Below, piece after piece: positions 38,888-46,583 of a stretch of DNA of 64,000 nucleotides. The stretch lies in NCBI RefSeq assembly GCF_900177795.1, contig NZ_FXWJ01000004.1, positions 62,001 through 126,000 of the forward strand, read 5' to 3'. Source of the DNA: Plantibacter elymi (nom. nud.). GTDB lineage: Bacteria > Actinomycetota > Actinomycetes > Actinomycetales > Microbacteriaceae. The notes beneath the pieces were generated by a model. The model had not been told where the DNA came from. It did not search any database and saw only the letters and a list, made by a program, of their open reading frames with translations. The translations under genes were made by a program, and so were the position numbers. Positions within the stretch are counted from its first letter, which is position 1. The number at the start of each line of letters is the position of its first letter.

Positions 38888-39233
38888 AAGTCTTAGCTTC
38901 TCACGGACACCGGCCGTTTGCGTGACGCCCACCCGAGGTCGGGTCTGCGTGTACAGTGCGGCGGTCATACACGGAGTTCGGTGCCGACCCGGGATCCGAT
39001 TGGAGGAATCGACCGGATTCGACACCCCAGTTCCGGTGTCATCACGGAACAGGCGGCAGCGGCTGAAGACGTCCGCACAAAGGAAGTGCCAGGCCGCAGG
39101 AACGCCTCTCGGCGCAAGGCCGCTCGAAGCGGCGATTTTTGGAGCCCGGGGTTACTGCGGCCCGGCTTGAACAGTGTAGCAAGGGATCACCTGTGGACAT
39201 TCCCAGGTCGGGGGCCTTGACCAGGCGCCTGGA
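38888..39233. other. 346-bp gene-free region upstream of the sigma gene
   Basis: No convincing gene is seen. It holds the sigK promoter, short inverted repeats (GAATC/GATTC at 39006-39020; GACACC/GGTGTC at 39021-39040) and a compact terminator-like hairpin at 39119-39140. Two short open frames read rightward across 39040-39200 but lack a good start and match nothing I know. A small RNA ending at the hairpin is possible. Confidence 0.5.
39119..39140 (+). terminator. Terminator-like hairpin with T-run, upstream of sigK
   Basis: GCCGCT-CGA-AGCGGC is followed by GATTTTT, a textbook small rho-independent terminator on the plus strand. No annotated plus-strand gene precedes it, so the transcript it ends is unknown. 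Confidence 0.65.
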
Positions 39234-39863
39234 TCAGTCCAGGGAGTCGGTGCGCCACAGTCGGGCGCAGCCGGCGAGCTCCTCGGCGATGGTGCTGAAC
39301 CGTGCGGCCTTCGTGGTGAGCCGTGCGGCGTCTGCGGGGTCGACCGCGTCCCGGTCGTTCGCGAGGGAAGTGCAGCCGACCGCGTTGATCCGGCAGAAGG
39401 ACGCCGCCCGCTCGAGGGCGATGGCGAAGTCGCCGGTGTACAGCCCACGGAGGATCTGGTCGGCGAGGACGATGATCTCCTCCGGCCCGGTCGGCTCGGC
39501 CGCGCCGGCGATCACGGGGTCGACGGTGGTGATGAGCTCGGTGCCCCGCTGGAAGCTGAAGCTCGTCCCCACCGGGTCCTGCCGAATGAGCAGGCGCAGC
39601 AGGTAGATGCGCCAGAGGGCTCCGGGGAGACTCCGGGGGCTGGCGTGCGACCAGAGTTCGGCGATCGCGTCGATCCCGTGCTCGTCCGTGTACGTCACGA
39701 GACGGTCGACCACGGCCGGGTCCGGATCCGCCCGGACCCGGGTGAGGAGGGCGACGGCCGTCTCGTGCGTGATCCTCGACACGGCTTCCGGGTCGAGACC
39801 GCCCTGGATGGCTTCGAGCATCGACGGCGGCAGCTTCGTCGGACGATGGAATCCCTCGGTCAT
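39234..39863 (-). CDS. Conserved uncharacterised protein
   Basis: The 209-residue protein is soluble and mostly helical: PPSMLEAIQGGLDPEAVSRITHE, then LWRIYLLRLLIRQDPVGTS and ILVLADQILRGLYTGDFA-like segments. I believe close relatives exist across Microbacteriaceae, sometimes misnamed as an RNA polymerase subunit, but I see no polymerase motif. A Cys pair (SFCRINAVGC) is conserved-looking. The ATG at 39863 has ggggaggag upstream and is preferred to an earlier in-frame ATG. It is a monocistronic gene between sigK and tRNA-Lys. Confidence 0.8.
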   Translation of the reverse strand: MTEGFHRPTKLPPSMLEAIQGGLDPEAVSRITHETAVALLTRVRADPDPAVVDRLVTYTDEHGIDAIAELWSHASPRSLPGALWRIYLLRLLIRQDPVGTSFSFQRGTELITTVDPVIAGAAEPTGPEEIIVLADQILRGLYTGDFAIALERAASFCRINAVGCTSLANDRDAVDPADAARLTTKAARFSTIAEELAGCARLWRTDSLD

Positions 39864-39993
39864 GCCTGCTCCTCCCCGCGACGCGCTTCGCGCACCCGAC
39901 AACGGTACTCGCCTCGTGGGGCGATACTCCCCCTGTGCCCCCGACCTGCGCGTCAACGGGTGCCGTCGAAATCTCGTAGAGTAGAGCGCGTAT

Positions 39994-40069
39994 GGGCCTG
40001 TAGCTCAGTTGGCAGAGCATCGGACTTTTAATCCGCGGGTCGTGGGTTCGAGCCCCACCGGGCCCACCA
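39994..40069 (+). tRNA. tRNA-Lys(TTT), island integration site
   Basis: The cloverleaf has acceptor GGGCCTG with CGGGCCC, D arm TAGCTCAGTTGGCAGAGC, anticodon loop CTTTTAA (anticodon TTT, lysine), T arm GTGGGTTCGAGCCCCAC and encoded CCA. The 3' part from 40041 is repeated downstream, and its last 14 bases recur at 48242, so the gene is the attachment site for an integrated island and was restored on insertion. Confidence 0.97.
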
Positions 40070-40665
40070 CCGACGCGGTACTCGAACAATTCACCCTGAG
40101 ATAGAGGTTGTCGGTCGTGGGTTCGAGCCCCACCGGGCCCACCACCGACGCGGTACTCGAACAAATCACCCTGAGATAGAGGTTGTCGTTCGTTCCACTC
40201 AAAGCGTCGGTCGCTACACCGGCGCTTTTTGCGTGTTCGCCTGCGGCGGCGTGAAGTAGCGCGATGGGCTCGTGGAGTTCGACCCGAGCGACGACGCCGG
40301 ACTGCTCATCCTCGACCCACACGCGATCAAAGAACGCCTCCAGGATCTTTCGCTTCAGGGAATCGGAGGCGCTCGCATAGAAGCTGTACGGGTGGGCCAG
40401 CAGGTCGAGATACGCGAGCGTCGCCTGCGCCTGCCGCGCCGCCTGCTGCTCCGAGGTAGCGAGCTTGTCTACTAAAGACCTGCGCTGAACCGCGATCTTG
40501 CGCAGTCGTTCTTGCACGGCGCTTACCGACATCTCTCTGTCCGCTGCCACGTCGAGCAAGTTTGCCTCCTGCGACTCGCAGCTTCTTCAACTGCACGGTG
40601 ACGTTCCATTCGACTTGCAGTCCATCCGCTACCTGCTTTACGGCGTTGGGACCAGCGAGAGGGCG
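40005..40665 (-). pseudogene. Large serine recombinase (integrase), C-terminal relic
   Basis: Only the C-terminal part survives. The readable frame has LLDVAADREMSVSAVQERLRKI, the coiled-coil region, then LKRKILEAFFDRVWVE and LHEPIALLHAA, as in the ends of actinobacterial large serine recombinases. The upstream section AVKQVADGLQVEWNVTVQLKKL lies in another frame between stops (TGA near 40587 and near 40667), so at least one frameshift has occurred; the catalytic domain is missing. The tail runs through both 75-bp repeats into the tRNA, giving two copies of VGPVGLEPTT. This was probably the integrase that mobilised the island. Confidence 0.78.
40041..40190. repeat. 75-bp tandem duplication containing the tRNA-Lys 3' end (attL)
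   Basis: Units 40041-40115 and 40116-40190 differ at only two visible positions. Each holds the T arm and acceptor end of tRNA-Lys plus about 46 bp of element DNA. The second unit carries no full tRNA. It looks like two successive left attachment sites, as left by repeated or tandem integration at the same tRNA. Confidence 0.88.
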
Positions 40666-40791
40666 TCACTGCGAAGGCAGTTGAGCGAGCGAATCACCAC
40701 GCTGTCTAGCCAGACGGAATTATGAGTAGGCTCGCGCGTGTGGCTGACCGCGTGCTCCACTCGAGCCAATGAGATAGCTGTCGGACGCCGC

Positions 40792-42225
40792 TTACCGAAG
40801 GCCCAGAAAGTCGCGCATGCGATCGGTGAGATCTGAGTCGTCCGCGACGTCCACATGAAGCGATCCGGTGAAGACCTCGTTGTAACCGCGGACCGTTGCC
40901 CTCCAAGTCCCCAAGATCGGTCCTGCCGTGCGCTGGTGAACGACGAGAATCGATTCACCGTCAGCAGACGCGAAACGCGCCTCGGGCCGAAGGTCGCCAA
41001 TGGTGACGCCCACGTCGACGGACCCGCCGTCGGACCATGACGTCAGCGACGGCGGCGCGGCGGGCGAGGACATGAACGGCAGGGTCGGCATCGGGTACGT
41101 GATCGCACTGAACTGACTGTGCAGATCTCGACGAACCGGCCCCCAAACTCGTGGCGGATGCGGCAGGCCAATGTCCGCCCAACCTGGCTCGTTTCCCGCC
41201 TCATATGCGGGCTCGAGAGTAGTAACGGCTCCGGCCAGATGAATCGTCAACTCGACATCGTGCAGGAAGGTGTGCGTTTCATTCTGGACCGACACCTCGT
41301 TTGAGGGCAACGAGTGCCGCGCGAACTGCACTACCGCCTCGGGCCATGCGTCCCTGAATGCCGACGCCCAGCTGTCGATCTGTTCGCGATAGTCCTTCTC
41401 ACTCCGGGCCTCGGGTTCGACGGTAGAGAGGAGAGAGGACTGCATCTGGTCGACCAGTCTCGAAAGACCGACGCTGGCATTCACAACCTCGGCCACGGAG
41501 GAAGGTAAGAGTGGTTCGCTCTCCTTCGGCGACATTGGGAGTGCGTCTATAAGCTTCCGGCGCGTCACGTCGATAAACTCGTCAACGGTGCGCTCGTCGT
41601 CGACGCCGATCCACGTAACGTTGCCGAGGACAGAAACGTCCATCTCGACGGGCGATGCAGCCGCAGCCGCTCCCCGCCTCATGAGCTGGTCCCATTCAGC
41701 GGATGTCGGTTCTCGAGTCTCGCCATCCGCCCGGCAGTAGACCCGACCGTCCTGCAAACCTTCACCGCTGGACCTGCATACGAAAGGTGGCTGACCGATC
41801 CGAGGCGGATCCACGAGGATGAGCACGACTTGCCTAGACGGTTCGACGGCAGCGACACGAACGATGTCCCACCGCGGCCCGTCAGCACCGAGAATAGGCT
41901 GAATGATCTTCGCGAGCGTCAGCATCTCGACCGGCGGCACCCCTTCAGCTCCGTTGACCGTCACACCAACGATCATCACGCCGTAGCCCTCGAACGCCTC
42001 GGCGGCACGGTCTGGCATACGGTTGGCCGCACCAAGGATGAATTTCGCTACCTTTTGCAGGCTGACCTTAGAGCTCAAGTCGCTCGGCCCCTTCAACTCG
42101 AGGTAGTGGCGTTCGGCAAGATCTCCGTGCTGAGCTGCGGCCTCCACCAGTCGTGTCGCAGCGAGCTCGCCCAACGGCGCGTGGGCCAGGTCGAGAACTG
42201 ATGCGGGGTCGCGTTGCGGTGCCAT
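40792..42225 (-). CDS. Schlafen AlbA_2-like domain protein, candidate defence gene
   Basis: The 477-residue protein has an N-terminal domain resembling Schlafen AlbA_2: HYLELKGPSD (about 40-49), KVAKFILGAANRM with the conserved Asn, and YGVMIVGVTV. It continues to VYCRADGETREPTSAEWDQL, typical of the domain end. AlbA_2 folds bind nucleic acid and sometimes cleave it. The C-terminal 280 residues are unrecognised, with predicted helices about 220-300 and then beta-rich sequence. It stands alone on the minus strand inside the island beside CBASS, so a defence role is inferred from context. Confidence 0.65.
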   Translation of the reverse strand: MAPQRDPASVLDLAHAPLGELAATRLVEAAAQHGDLAERHYLELKGPSDLSSKVSLQKVAKFILGAANRMPDRAAEAFEGYGVMIVGVTVNGAEGVPPVEMLTLAKIIQPILGADGPRWDIVRVAAVEPSRQVVLILVDPPRIGQPPFVCRSSGEGLQDGRVYCRADGETREPTSAEWDQLMRRGAAAAASPVEMDVSVLGNVTWIGVDDERTVDEFIDVTRRKLIDALPMSPKESEPLLPSSVAEVVNASVGLSRLVDQMQSSLLSTVEPEARSEKDYREQIDSWASAFRDAWPEAVVQFARHSLPSNEVSVQNETHTFLHDVELTIHLAGAVTTLEPAYEAGNEPGWADIGLPHPPRVWGPVRRDLHSQFSAITYPMPTLPFMSSPAAPPSLTSWSDGGSVDVGVTIGDLRPEARFASADGESILVVHQRTAGPILGTWRATVRGYNEVFTGSLHVDVADDSDLTDRMRDFLGLR

Positions 42226-42410
42226 AGGCCTCAGTATGGCCGAACCAAGCTCAATGAGTAGTAAGATTCGACAGACGTCCGCGGAACCGTGAGCGCTGCC
42301 CTATCACCACATCCGACTTCTTTCACCAGCCCCACTGAGGCTGGCGTCGCTTGCTAGAAGCATGGAGTAGCTCCAATTCCGTCAGGCCTTCTAGCGAAAA
42401 TAGTGTTGCG

Positions 42411-42998
42411 CTAGCGATTCACGCCGTGTCGCGGAGCATCGACACGTTGATGCATCGCGGTCCCGGACATAGTCTCCAAATGAAGGGCGGCCAGCGACTT
42501 ATCGTCACATAAATCGCCAGACAGTATCAAATCACGCAACTGGTCGGCATCAAAAAATTTGGACTCACTCACTTCGGTCATTTCAGCAGAATCCCCGCGC
42601 GGCGGCATTGCTAGTAGATCGGTAGCGAGGAAGACACCGGCTTCAAAGTTTGTCGCATTCGGGAGGCTCACGACATTGCCAAGCTGTCGCCACCTGCCGG
42701 CACCAACCCCGGTCTCTTCGTACAGTTCTCTCTGCGCGGCGACGAGAAGATCTTCAGAAGGCTCGACACCGCCAGCAGGCACTTCCCAGGTGTATCTGCC
42801 GATTGGATGACGATACTGGCGCACGAGAAGAAGCCGCCCCTGATCGTCTCTGACGACAATTCGCACGCCAGGGCTAGCGAACTCGACATAACGGTAATCT
42901 CCACCGCGGACAGCATCGCGGTCCTTCTTAACCGTGAAGAATGAATTTGTGTGGAGAACTTCCGCCCTCCATCGCCTTAGAGATATTTTAGACCGCAT
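42411..42998 (-). CDS. Nudix hydrolase (island)
   Basis: The 195-residue protein has a perfect Nudix box, G76-x5-E82-x7-R90-E-L-x-E94-E-x-G97-V98, within a domain resembling ADP-ribose/nucleoside diphosphate-sugar pyrophosphatases (RQYRHPIGRYTWEVPAGGVE). Its ATG overlaps the TAA of the HIT gene (TAATG), so translation is coupled. The codon use is less GC-biased than chromosomal genes, indicating foreign origin. The substrate is unknown. Confidence 0.88.
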   Translation of the reverse strand: MRSKISLRRWRAEVLHTNSFFTVKKDRDAVRGGDYRYVEFASPGVRIVVRDDQGRLLLVRQYRHPIGRYTWEVPAGGVEPSEDLLVAAQRELYEETGVGAGRWRQLGNVVSLPNATNFEAGVFLATDLLAMPPRGDSAEMTEVSESKFFDADQLRDLILSGDLCDDKSLAALHLETMSGTAMHQRVDAPRHGVNR

Positions 42999-43534
42999 TA
43001 CGAACCATTATAGATCGTATTTACCTGGCTTGGAAGCCTCTTGGCGATATTCAGCAGAGGAATGTAGTCCACTTCATGCGCATCCTTGTCCAATAGCGGA
43101 TCGAACATCCTCTCCCTATCGGGGGCCAGATGGAGGTGGAAGTGACTCAGTTTCCTTTGGTCACTCACCTCGGCATCAACCTCGCTCCTAAACCGCCAAA
43201 AGAAGATATACTTGCCAGTGCGCTCACCCTCCGGTAAATTTGACTGAAAATTCCTAAGAGCATCCACGGCAATTGCGTATATTGTGAAGAGCTCGCCGGT
43301 TTCCACAACACTCAGATCACTCATTTCAACGACGTGCCTTCTAGGAATCAGCATCGTGTGATACTTCCAATAGGGTGACCGATTGAGTATCCATAGCCAG
43401 TGATTGGTCGACGCTAGAACGATTTGATAGTCCTGCCACTCACAGAAGGTGCATAGCTCCTCAGGCAGGGACTTCAGCCACTCGTCGTACTGGGCCCGTG
43501 GCATCAACGGGTGCTGAGGCGGCCTGTCAGACAT
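42998..43534 (-). CDS. HIT-family protein coupled to the Nudix gene
   Basis: The 178-residue protein has a CTFC pair (Cys28, Cys31), a middle WKYHTMLIPRRHVVEMSDL and the histidine triad HFHLHL (His131, His133, His135). HIT proteins are nucleotide hydrolases or transferases acting on dinucleoside polyphosphates, AMP-lysine or similar. The length exceeds the minimal HIT protein because of a charged insertion (RSEVDAEVSDQRKLS). The coupled Nudix gene follows. Both are more A/T-rich than the chromosome. A shared nucleotide substrate is a reasonable guess. Confidence 0.82.
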   Translation of the reverse strand: MSDRPPQHPLMPRAQYDEWLKSLPEELCTFCEWQDYQIVLASTNHWLWILNRSPYWKYHTMLIPRRHVVEMSDLSVVETGELFTIYAIAVDALRNFQSNLPEGERTGKYIFFWRFRSEVDAEVSDQRKLSHFHLHLAPDRERMFDPLLDKDAHEVDYIPLLNIAKRLPSQVNTIYNGS

Positions 43535-43851
43535 CAGCGCACCGCGCTACCGGCACGCCGACCAAGCCGATGGGAGTGGTTCGTTGGACTAGTGCACGCA
43601 GCATAGATGCACGTTAGCAGCACGTCACCTTCCTGACGTGCTGCAGCTGCGTGTTCCTTTGGGGGGGGGTGGTTCTCGATTCGCCCGTGCACACCACGCA
43701 TGATCTTGATTCGCGCGCAGTGTCGGCCATGCGAGTCCTCGACTCGAAAGAGAACTCGCTTTGCTGCTGAACGAACTCCTCACAATCCTGGGCGACAACG
43801 TAGGCGCTTCGGCCCGACCTCCTGCCACAGGCGGTCCGGGCTTCCCGGAGC
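43535..43851. other. 317-bp gene-free region after Cap2
   Basis: No complete gene is seen. It holds a perfect 11-bp inverted repeat (43617-43644), a run of nine G (43661-43669) and open but unconvincing short frames on both strands. This is where a cap3 (JAB peptidase) gene would sit in a standard type II CBASS; I find no JAB metal motif (HxH, then S and D) in any minus-strand frame. Confidence 0.6.
43617..43644 (-). terminator. Perfect inverted repeat downstream of Cap2
   Basis: GCAGCACGTCA pairs with TGACGTGCTGC around a 6-base loop. It lies about 210 bp after the cap2 stop and 83 bp before the HIT gene start. No T-run follows, so it may instead be an operator for the HIT-Nudix unit. Confidence 0.55.
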
Positions 43852-45513
43852 CTATGATCTGGGCACCTCGATCCAGGCAGCGTTTACGCCCTGCGGCTCC
43901 GGGAGACGAAAGACCTGACTGCCGGAGGCGGTCGCGCCTCGGTGCCTGGCCAGTGTGCTGACAAGAATTCCTGCAATCGCCGCCATGTCTGCCGCTGAAC
44001 CGTGAAAAGTAGGGATCGAGCAACCCCGAGTTGGCGTGACGAGATGCGAAGGCGCCGTCAGAGCCCAAAAGGAGTGGAAGTCTTCGAGGTCTGGTCGGTC
44101 AGTCACCAGCCGGCCTGCGGCATCGTCAATCTCGCGTAGTGGACGATCGTCCCCTACGCCTGCAACAGTGGCGATACCTCTAACGCCATGAGCAGGATCC
44201 GTCGCCACCTGAGCTAGGACACCTCGCCGATTAGGGAAGCTCGCAAGCACTGTTTGAAGGAGCTGCGAGGCGGCAACGTTAGCTGTCGCGTCAATCACAA
44301 AGTCGGCCGCAAGAACCGAGGCGCTTGTAGGCTCCTCGGTCGAGGTGGCCAGGTCATTGACAACCACTTGGTCGGAGATGCTGCGCAGGCGCCGCGCGAG
44401 GGCCGTTGACTTGATGTCTCCGACATCATCCTCGACGTAGTTCTGCCGAACGAGAAGGCCACCAAGGATTCGACCAGGATCTGTGAGCGTGATAGACGCC
44501 ACGCCAGCGCGGACCATGAACTCAGCCATCCATGATCCGAGTGCCCCGCATCCGTAAAGGAAAACGCTGGCGCCTCGAAAACCCGCAGCCGCCGACTCGG
44601 CGTCCCGCCTCCTCGTAACAACTGGACGCTCATCTGACACGCTGCACCAGTCAATCTTCATGATCTCGGCAGGCGAGGTACGAGAACCCAGAGCGGCTGC
44701 GTCCGACTCCGTGATCCTGCCAGCTACCAGTTGGCTCGCGCCGCCCGCTGGATGTGGCACTCCGAGTACGAACATGAGCGGTCGCGCTCCAGCATCACCT
44801 CTCGATGCTAGAACCCGCAGCGCTTCGAGAAAGGCATCTCCCGTGTCTCCGATCGCAGCCAGAAGTTCGGAAAGGGTGTCGCCCGCGCCAAGCGGAAGCG
44901 GGCCACCACACGGCCATGAAAGGATCGGGAAGCTCGACTCACGAGGCTGCGAATGCACGTCAACGCGCCGTTCGGTTCGATACGCCCCATAGAGTCTTGT
45001 TGGCGTGTTCGGAACGTCGTCCCGGACAACCAGTACCGTCTCCGCTCTCGCACCCGAAGGGACTCCTCCGATCGCGTGGTACAGAGAGTCGCTCGCAGCA
45101 AACCGTCCGGCTGTAGCGTCGACCAGCCACTCCCAGAGGCGGTCGATAAAACCCACCGCAAGCTGGGCAGGGTTCCACTCTCGACTGGGATCGAGGTACA
45201 CGCAGAGCTGCCGTCCGTGCATCACGTGCGGATAGCCGACAAATCGGTTGTGCACGACGAGCACATCGGGCGGACGAGTGGCCTCCGGCGCTACCACGAT
45301 CAGGAATTGCTCGTTGGGTTCAAGTTTCATCCCGCCCTCCTCGCGCGTCATACCCGAGGTGTCGATTGAAACGAACAGCGGAAGCCGGCCACTAACGATG
45401 GCGCGCTGCTCATTGAGGCGTATCGGATAGTCGGGGCTCGTCGATAGGTGGGTTAGAGCTTCCACAAAGGCTTTTTGCCAAGCACTCAGCTTGCTGCCTC
45501 GATACGAGTTCAT
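43852..45513 (-). CDS. cap2: CBASS Cap2: E2-E1 (ubiquitin-like) transferase fusion
   Basis: The 553-residue protein has an E2-like N-terminus with YPHVMHG and catalytic-type Cys104 in RQLCVYLDPSREWNP. A linker region follows, then a ThiF/E1 adenylation domain with nucleotide loop GCGALGS (321-327), ITLTDPGRI and RQNY. The candidate E1 Cys is Cys498 in GCSIPTF. In type II CBASS, Cap2 conjugates the C-terminus of the CD-NTase to a target and primes it for signalling. Its ATG overlaps the CD-NTase stop (ATGA), confirming co-translation. It ends the operon, and no Cap3 follows. Confidence 0.9.
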   Translation of the reverse strand: MNSYRGSKLSAWQKAFVEALTHLSTSPDYPIRLNEQRAIVSGRLPLFVSIDTSGMTREEGGMKLEPNEQFLIVVAPEATRPPDVLVVHNRFVGYPHVMHGRQLCVYLDPSREWNPAQLAVGFIDRLWEWLVDATAGRFAASDSLYHAIGGVPSGARAETVLVVRDDVPNTPTRLYGAYRTERRVDVHSQPRESSFPILSWPCGGPLPLGAGDTLSELLAAIGDTGDAFLEALRVLASRGDAGARPLMFVLGVPHPAGGASQLVAGRITESDAAALGSRTSPAEIMKIDWCSVSDERPVVTRRRDAESAAAGFRGASVFLYGCGALGSWMAEFMVRAGVASITLTDPGRILGGLLVRQNYVEDDVGDIKSTALARRLRSISDQVVVNDLATSTEEPTSASVLAADFVIDATANVAASQLLQTVLASFPNRRGVLAQVATDPAHGVRGIATVAGVGDDRPLREIDDAAGRLVTDRPDLEDFHSFWALTAPSHLVTPTRGCSIPTFHGSAADMAAIAGILVSTLARHRGATASGSQVFRLPEPQGVNAAWIEVPRS

Positions 45514-46481
45514 CCCGCTCGACCCGGCACGTACCCGGGCGTGACGGTCGGCGCAAACGGTCGAGGGTCAGTCTTCTTGCTGCCATCAGTGAAGCGGTCC
45601 CCGAAGATCTCGCGCCAGAGCTCCTCGCTCTCATCACGATTGGACGAGGCGAACGCTGCACGGGTTGTTTCGGCGATGGAGTGAAGGCGCGAGCGGAAAT
45701 TTGAGTAGGTTCCCGGCAACCACCGGTGGTCGAAGGTCAAGCCCGTGCCAGATGGATCGGCCACGCTGGGCTGCTCAATCTGCGGCCAAATGTAGTCGTC
45801 AAGATCGCAGATGAGGTGGGTGAAGGCAGTCGGGAGATCCTGGTAGTAACCCGGATCGGCGAACTTCCTGCTGGCCTCGACCTGTTCACCAAGCAACGTT
45901 GTGAGGATGATCGATCGAACGCCTGTGAAACCGCGATGGTGCCGAACGTATTTCATAAGCCGGATGACACGACGAAGGTTGGACTGCGCTGTCGCGTCCT
46001 TCTCTTGCATCCATACGGTGAAGCCGTCCGGATTAGTGAGTTCCCAGCTATTTGTCTCATAGTTAGCGATGTATTCGGCTGCACCCTGAACGACTGCGGG
46101 AACGACATCAACATGGAATGCATTCGCGTAGACGACGCGGACGCACCGGTTTTTTCGTTCGAGGGTCATCTCCCCGTAGATTGTGCTGTCCTTGAGGGCG
46201 CGGCGGACCGCTCGAAGGTAGTCTTGAGGTTCCCAACCTTCCTGAAGCTCGAGCTGGAGAGTGAAGTCGGCATCGAAGTCCTTACCTGCCGGCGGGTTGA
46301 TGATGGTGCCCTGTGCCCAGGATCCCTGTCTGGTCTTCTTGACGACCATCGGTCCGACCGTGGAGTCGTCTTGGAGCGCCCCATAGATACTCTCCGCTCG
46401 GCTCTCCATTTTTTCCAGGCGCGGCAAGCTCAGATTTACTGTGTCCTTGAGCAGTGCGTTGAAGTGTCCCTCGAGTTTCAT
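45510..46481 (-). CDS. cdnX: CBASS CD-NTase (cGAS/DncV-like nucleotidyltransferase)
   Basis: The 323-residue nucleotidyltransferase has the GS motif QGSWAQGT (G53, S54), metal-binding acidic residues in KDFDADF (Asp70, Asp72) and the third Asp125 in FHVDVVP. These are the active-site residues of CD-NTases, which make cyclic di- or trinucleotide alarms on phage infection. The C-terminus is Pro/Gly-rich and ends PGRAG, with a terminal Gly as expected for Cap2 conjugation. The ATG at 46481 (MKLEGHFN) fits better than the longer frame. The exact product nucleotide cannot be read from sequence; the symbol is generic. Confidence 0.9.
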   Translation of the reverse strand: MKLEGHFNALLKDTVNLSLPRLEKMESRAESIYGALQDDSTVGPMVVKKTRQGSWAQGTIINPPAGKDFDADFTLQLELQEGWEPQDYLRAVRRALKDSTIYGEMTLERKNRCVRVVYANAFHVDVVPAVVQGAAEYIANYETNSWELTNPDGFTVWMQEKDATAQSNLRRVIRLMKYVRHHRGFTGVRSIILTTLLGEQVEASRKFADPGYYQDLPTAFTHLICDLDDYIWPQIEQPSVADPSGTGLTFDHRWLPGTYSNFRSRLHSIAETTRAAFASSNRDESEELWREIFGDRFTDGSKKTDPRPFAPTVTPGYVPGRAG

Positions 46482-46583
46482 GCTTTTCCAATCGGTATAG
46501 TCACGAGCAAGGGCGCGCCTCAAGTGAGCACGGTCCCAGTCCGAGGCTAGCCCGCACCGCCGACACTCAGCAGGAGGTTCCCC
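46482..46583. promoter_or_regulatory. Divergent promoter region between the CBASS operon and Cap5
   Basis: This 102-bp interval separates the leftward CD-NTase-Cap2 genes from the rightward effector. It includes AGGAGG at 46572-46577, a perfect ribosome site six bases before the effector TTG start. I cannot assign promoter boxes with confidence. Confidence 0.6.

Noticed and set aside
38940-39140. tmRNA, RNase P RNA, SRP RNA or 6C RNA
   Set aside because: I looked for their signature stretches (tRNA-like ends, GAGGAAAGTCC, GGAAGGAAGC, C6 loops) and found none.
40116-40144. A second tRNA-Lys
   Set aside because: Only the T arm and acceptor 3' half are present; no D arm or anticodon arm precedes it. 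It is an att copy, not a gene.
43761-43961. A short plus-strand frame starting MLLNELLTILGDN
   Set aside because: It overlaps the end of Cap2 antisense, becomes Arg/Pro-rich, and has no ribosome site.
43625-44068. A Cap3 or other gene in the alternative frames downstream of Cap2
   Set aside because: One frame reads Arg/Ser/Pro-rich sequence without motifs, another (with a QDCEEFVQQQSEF stretch) lacks a start and crosses the G9 run. Neither has JAB metal ligands.
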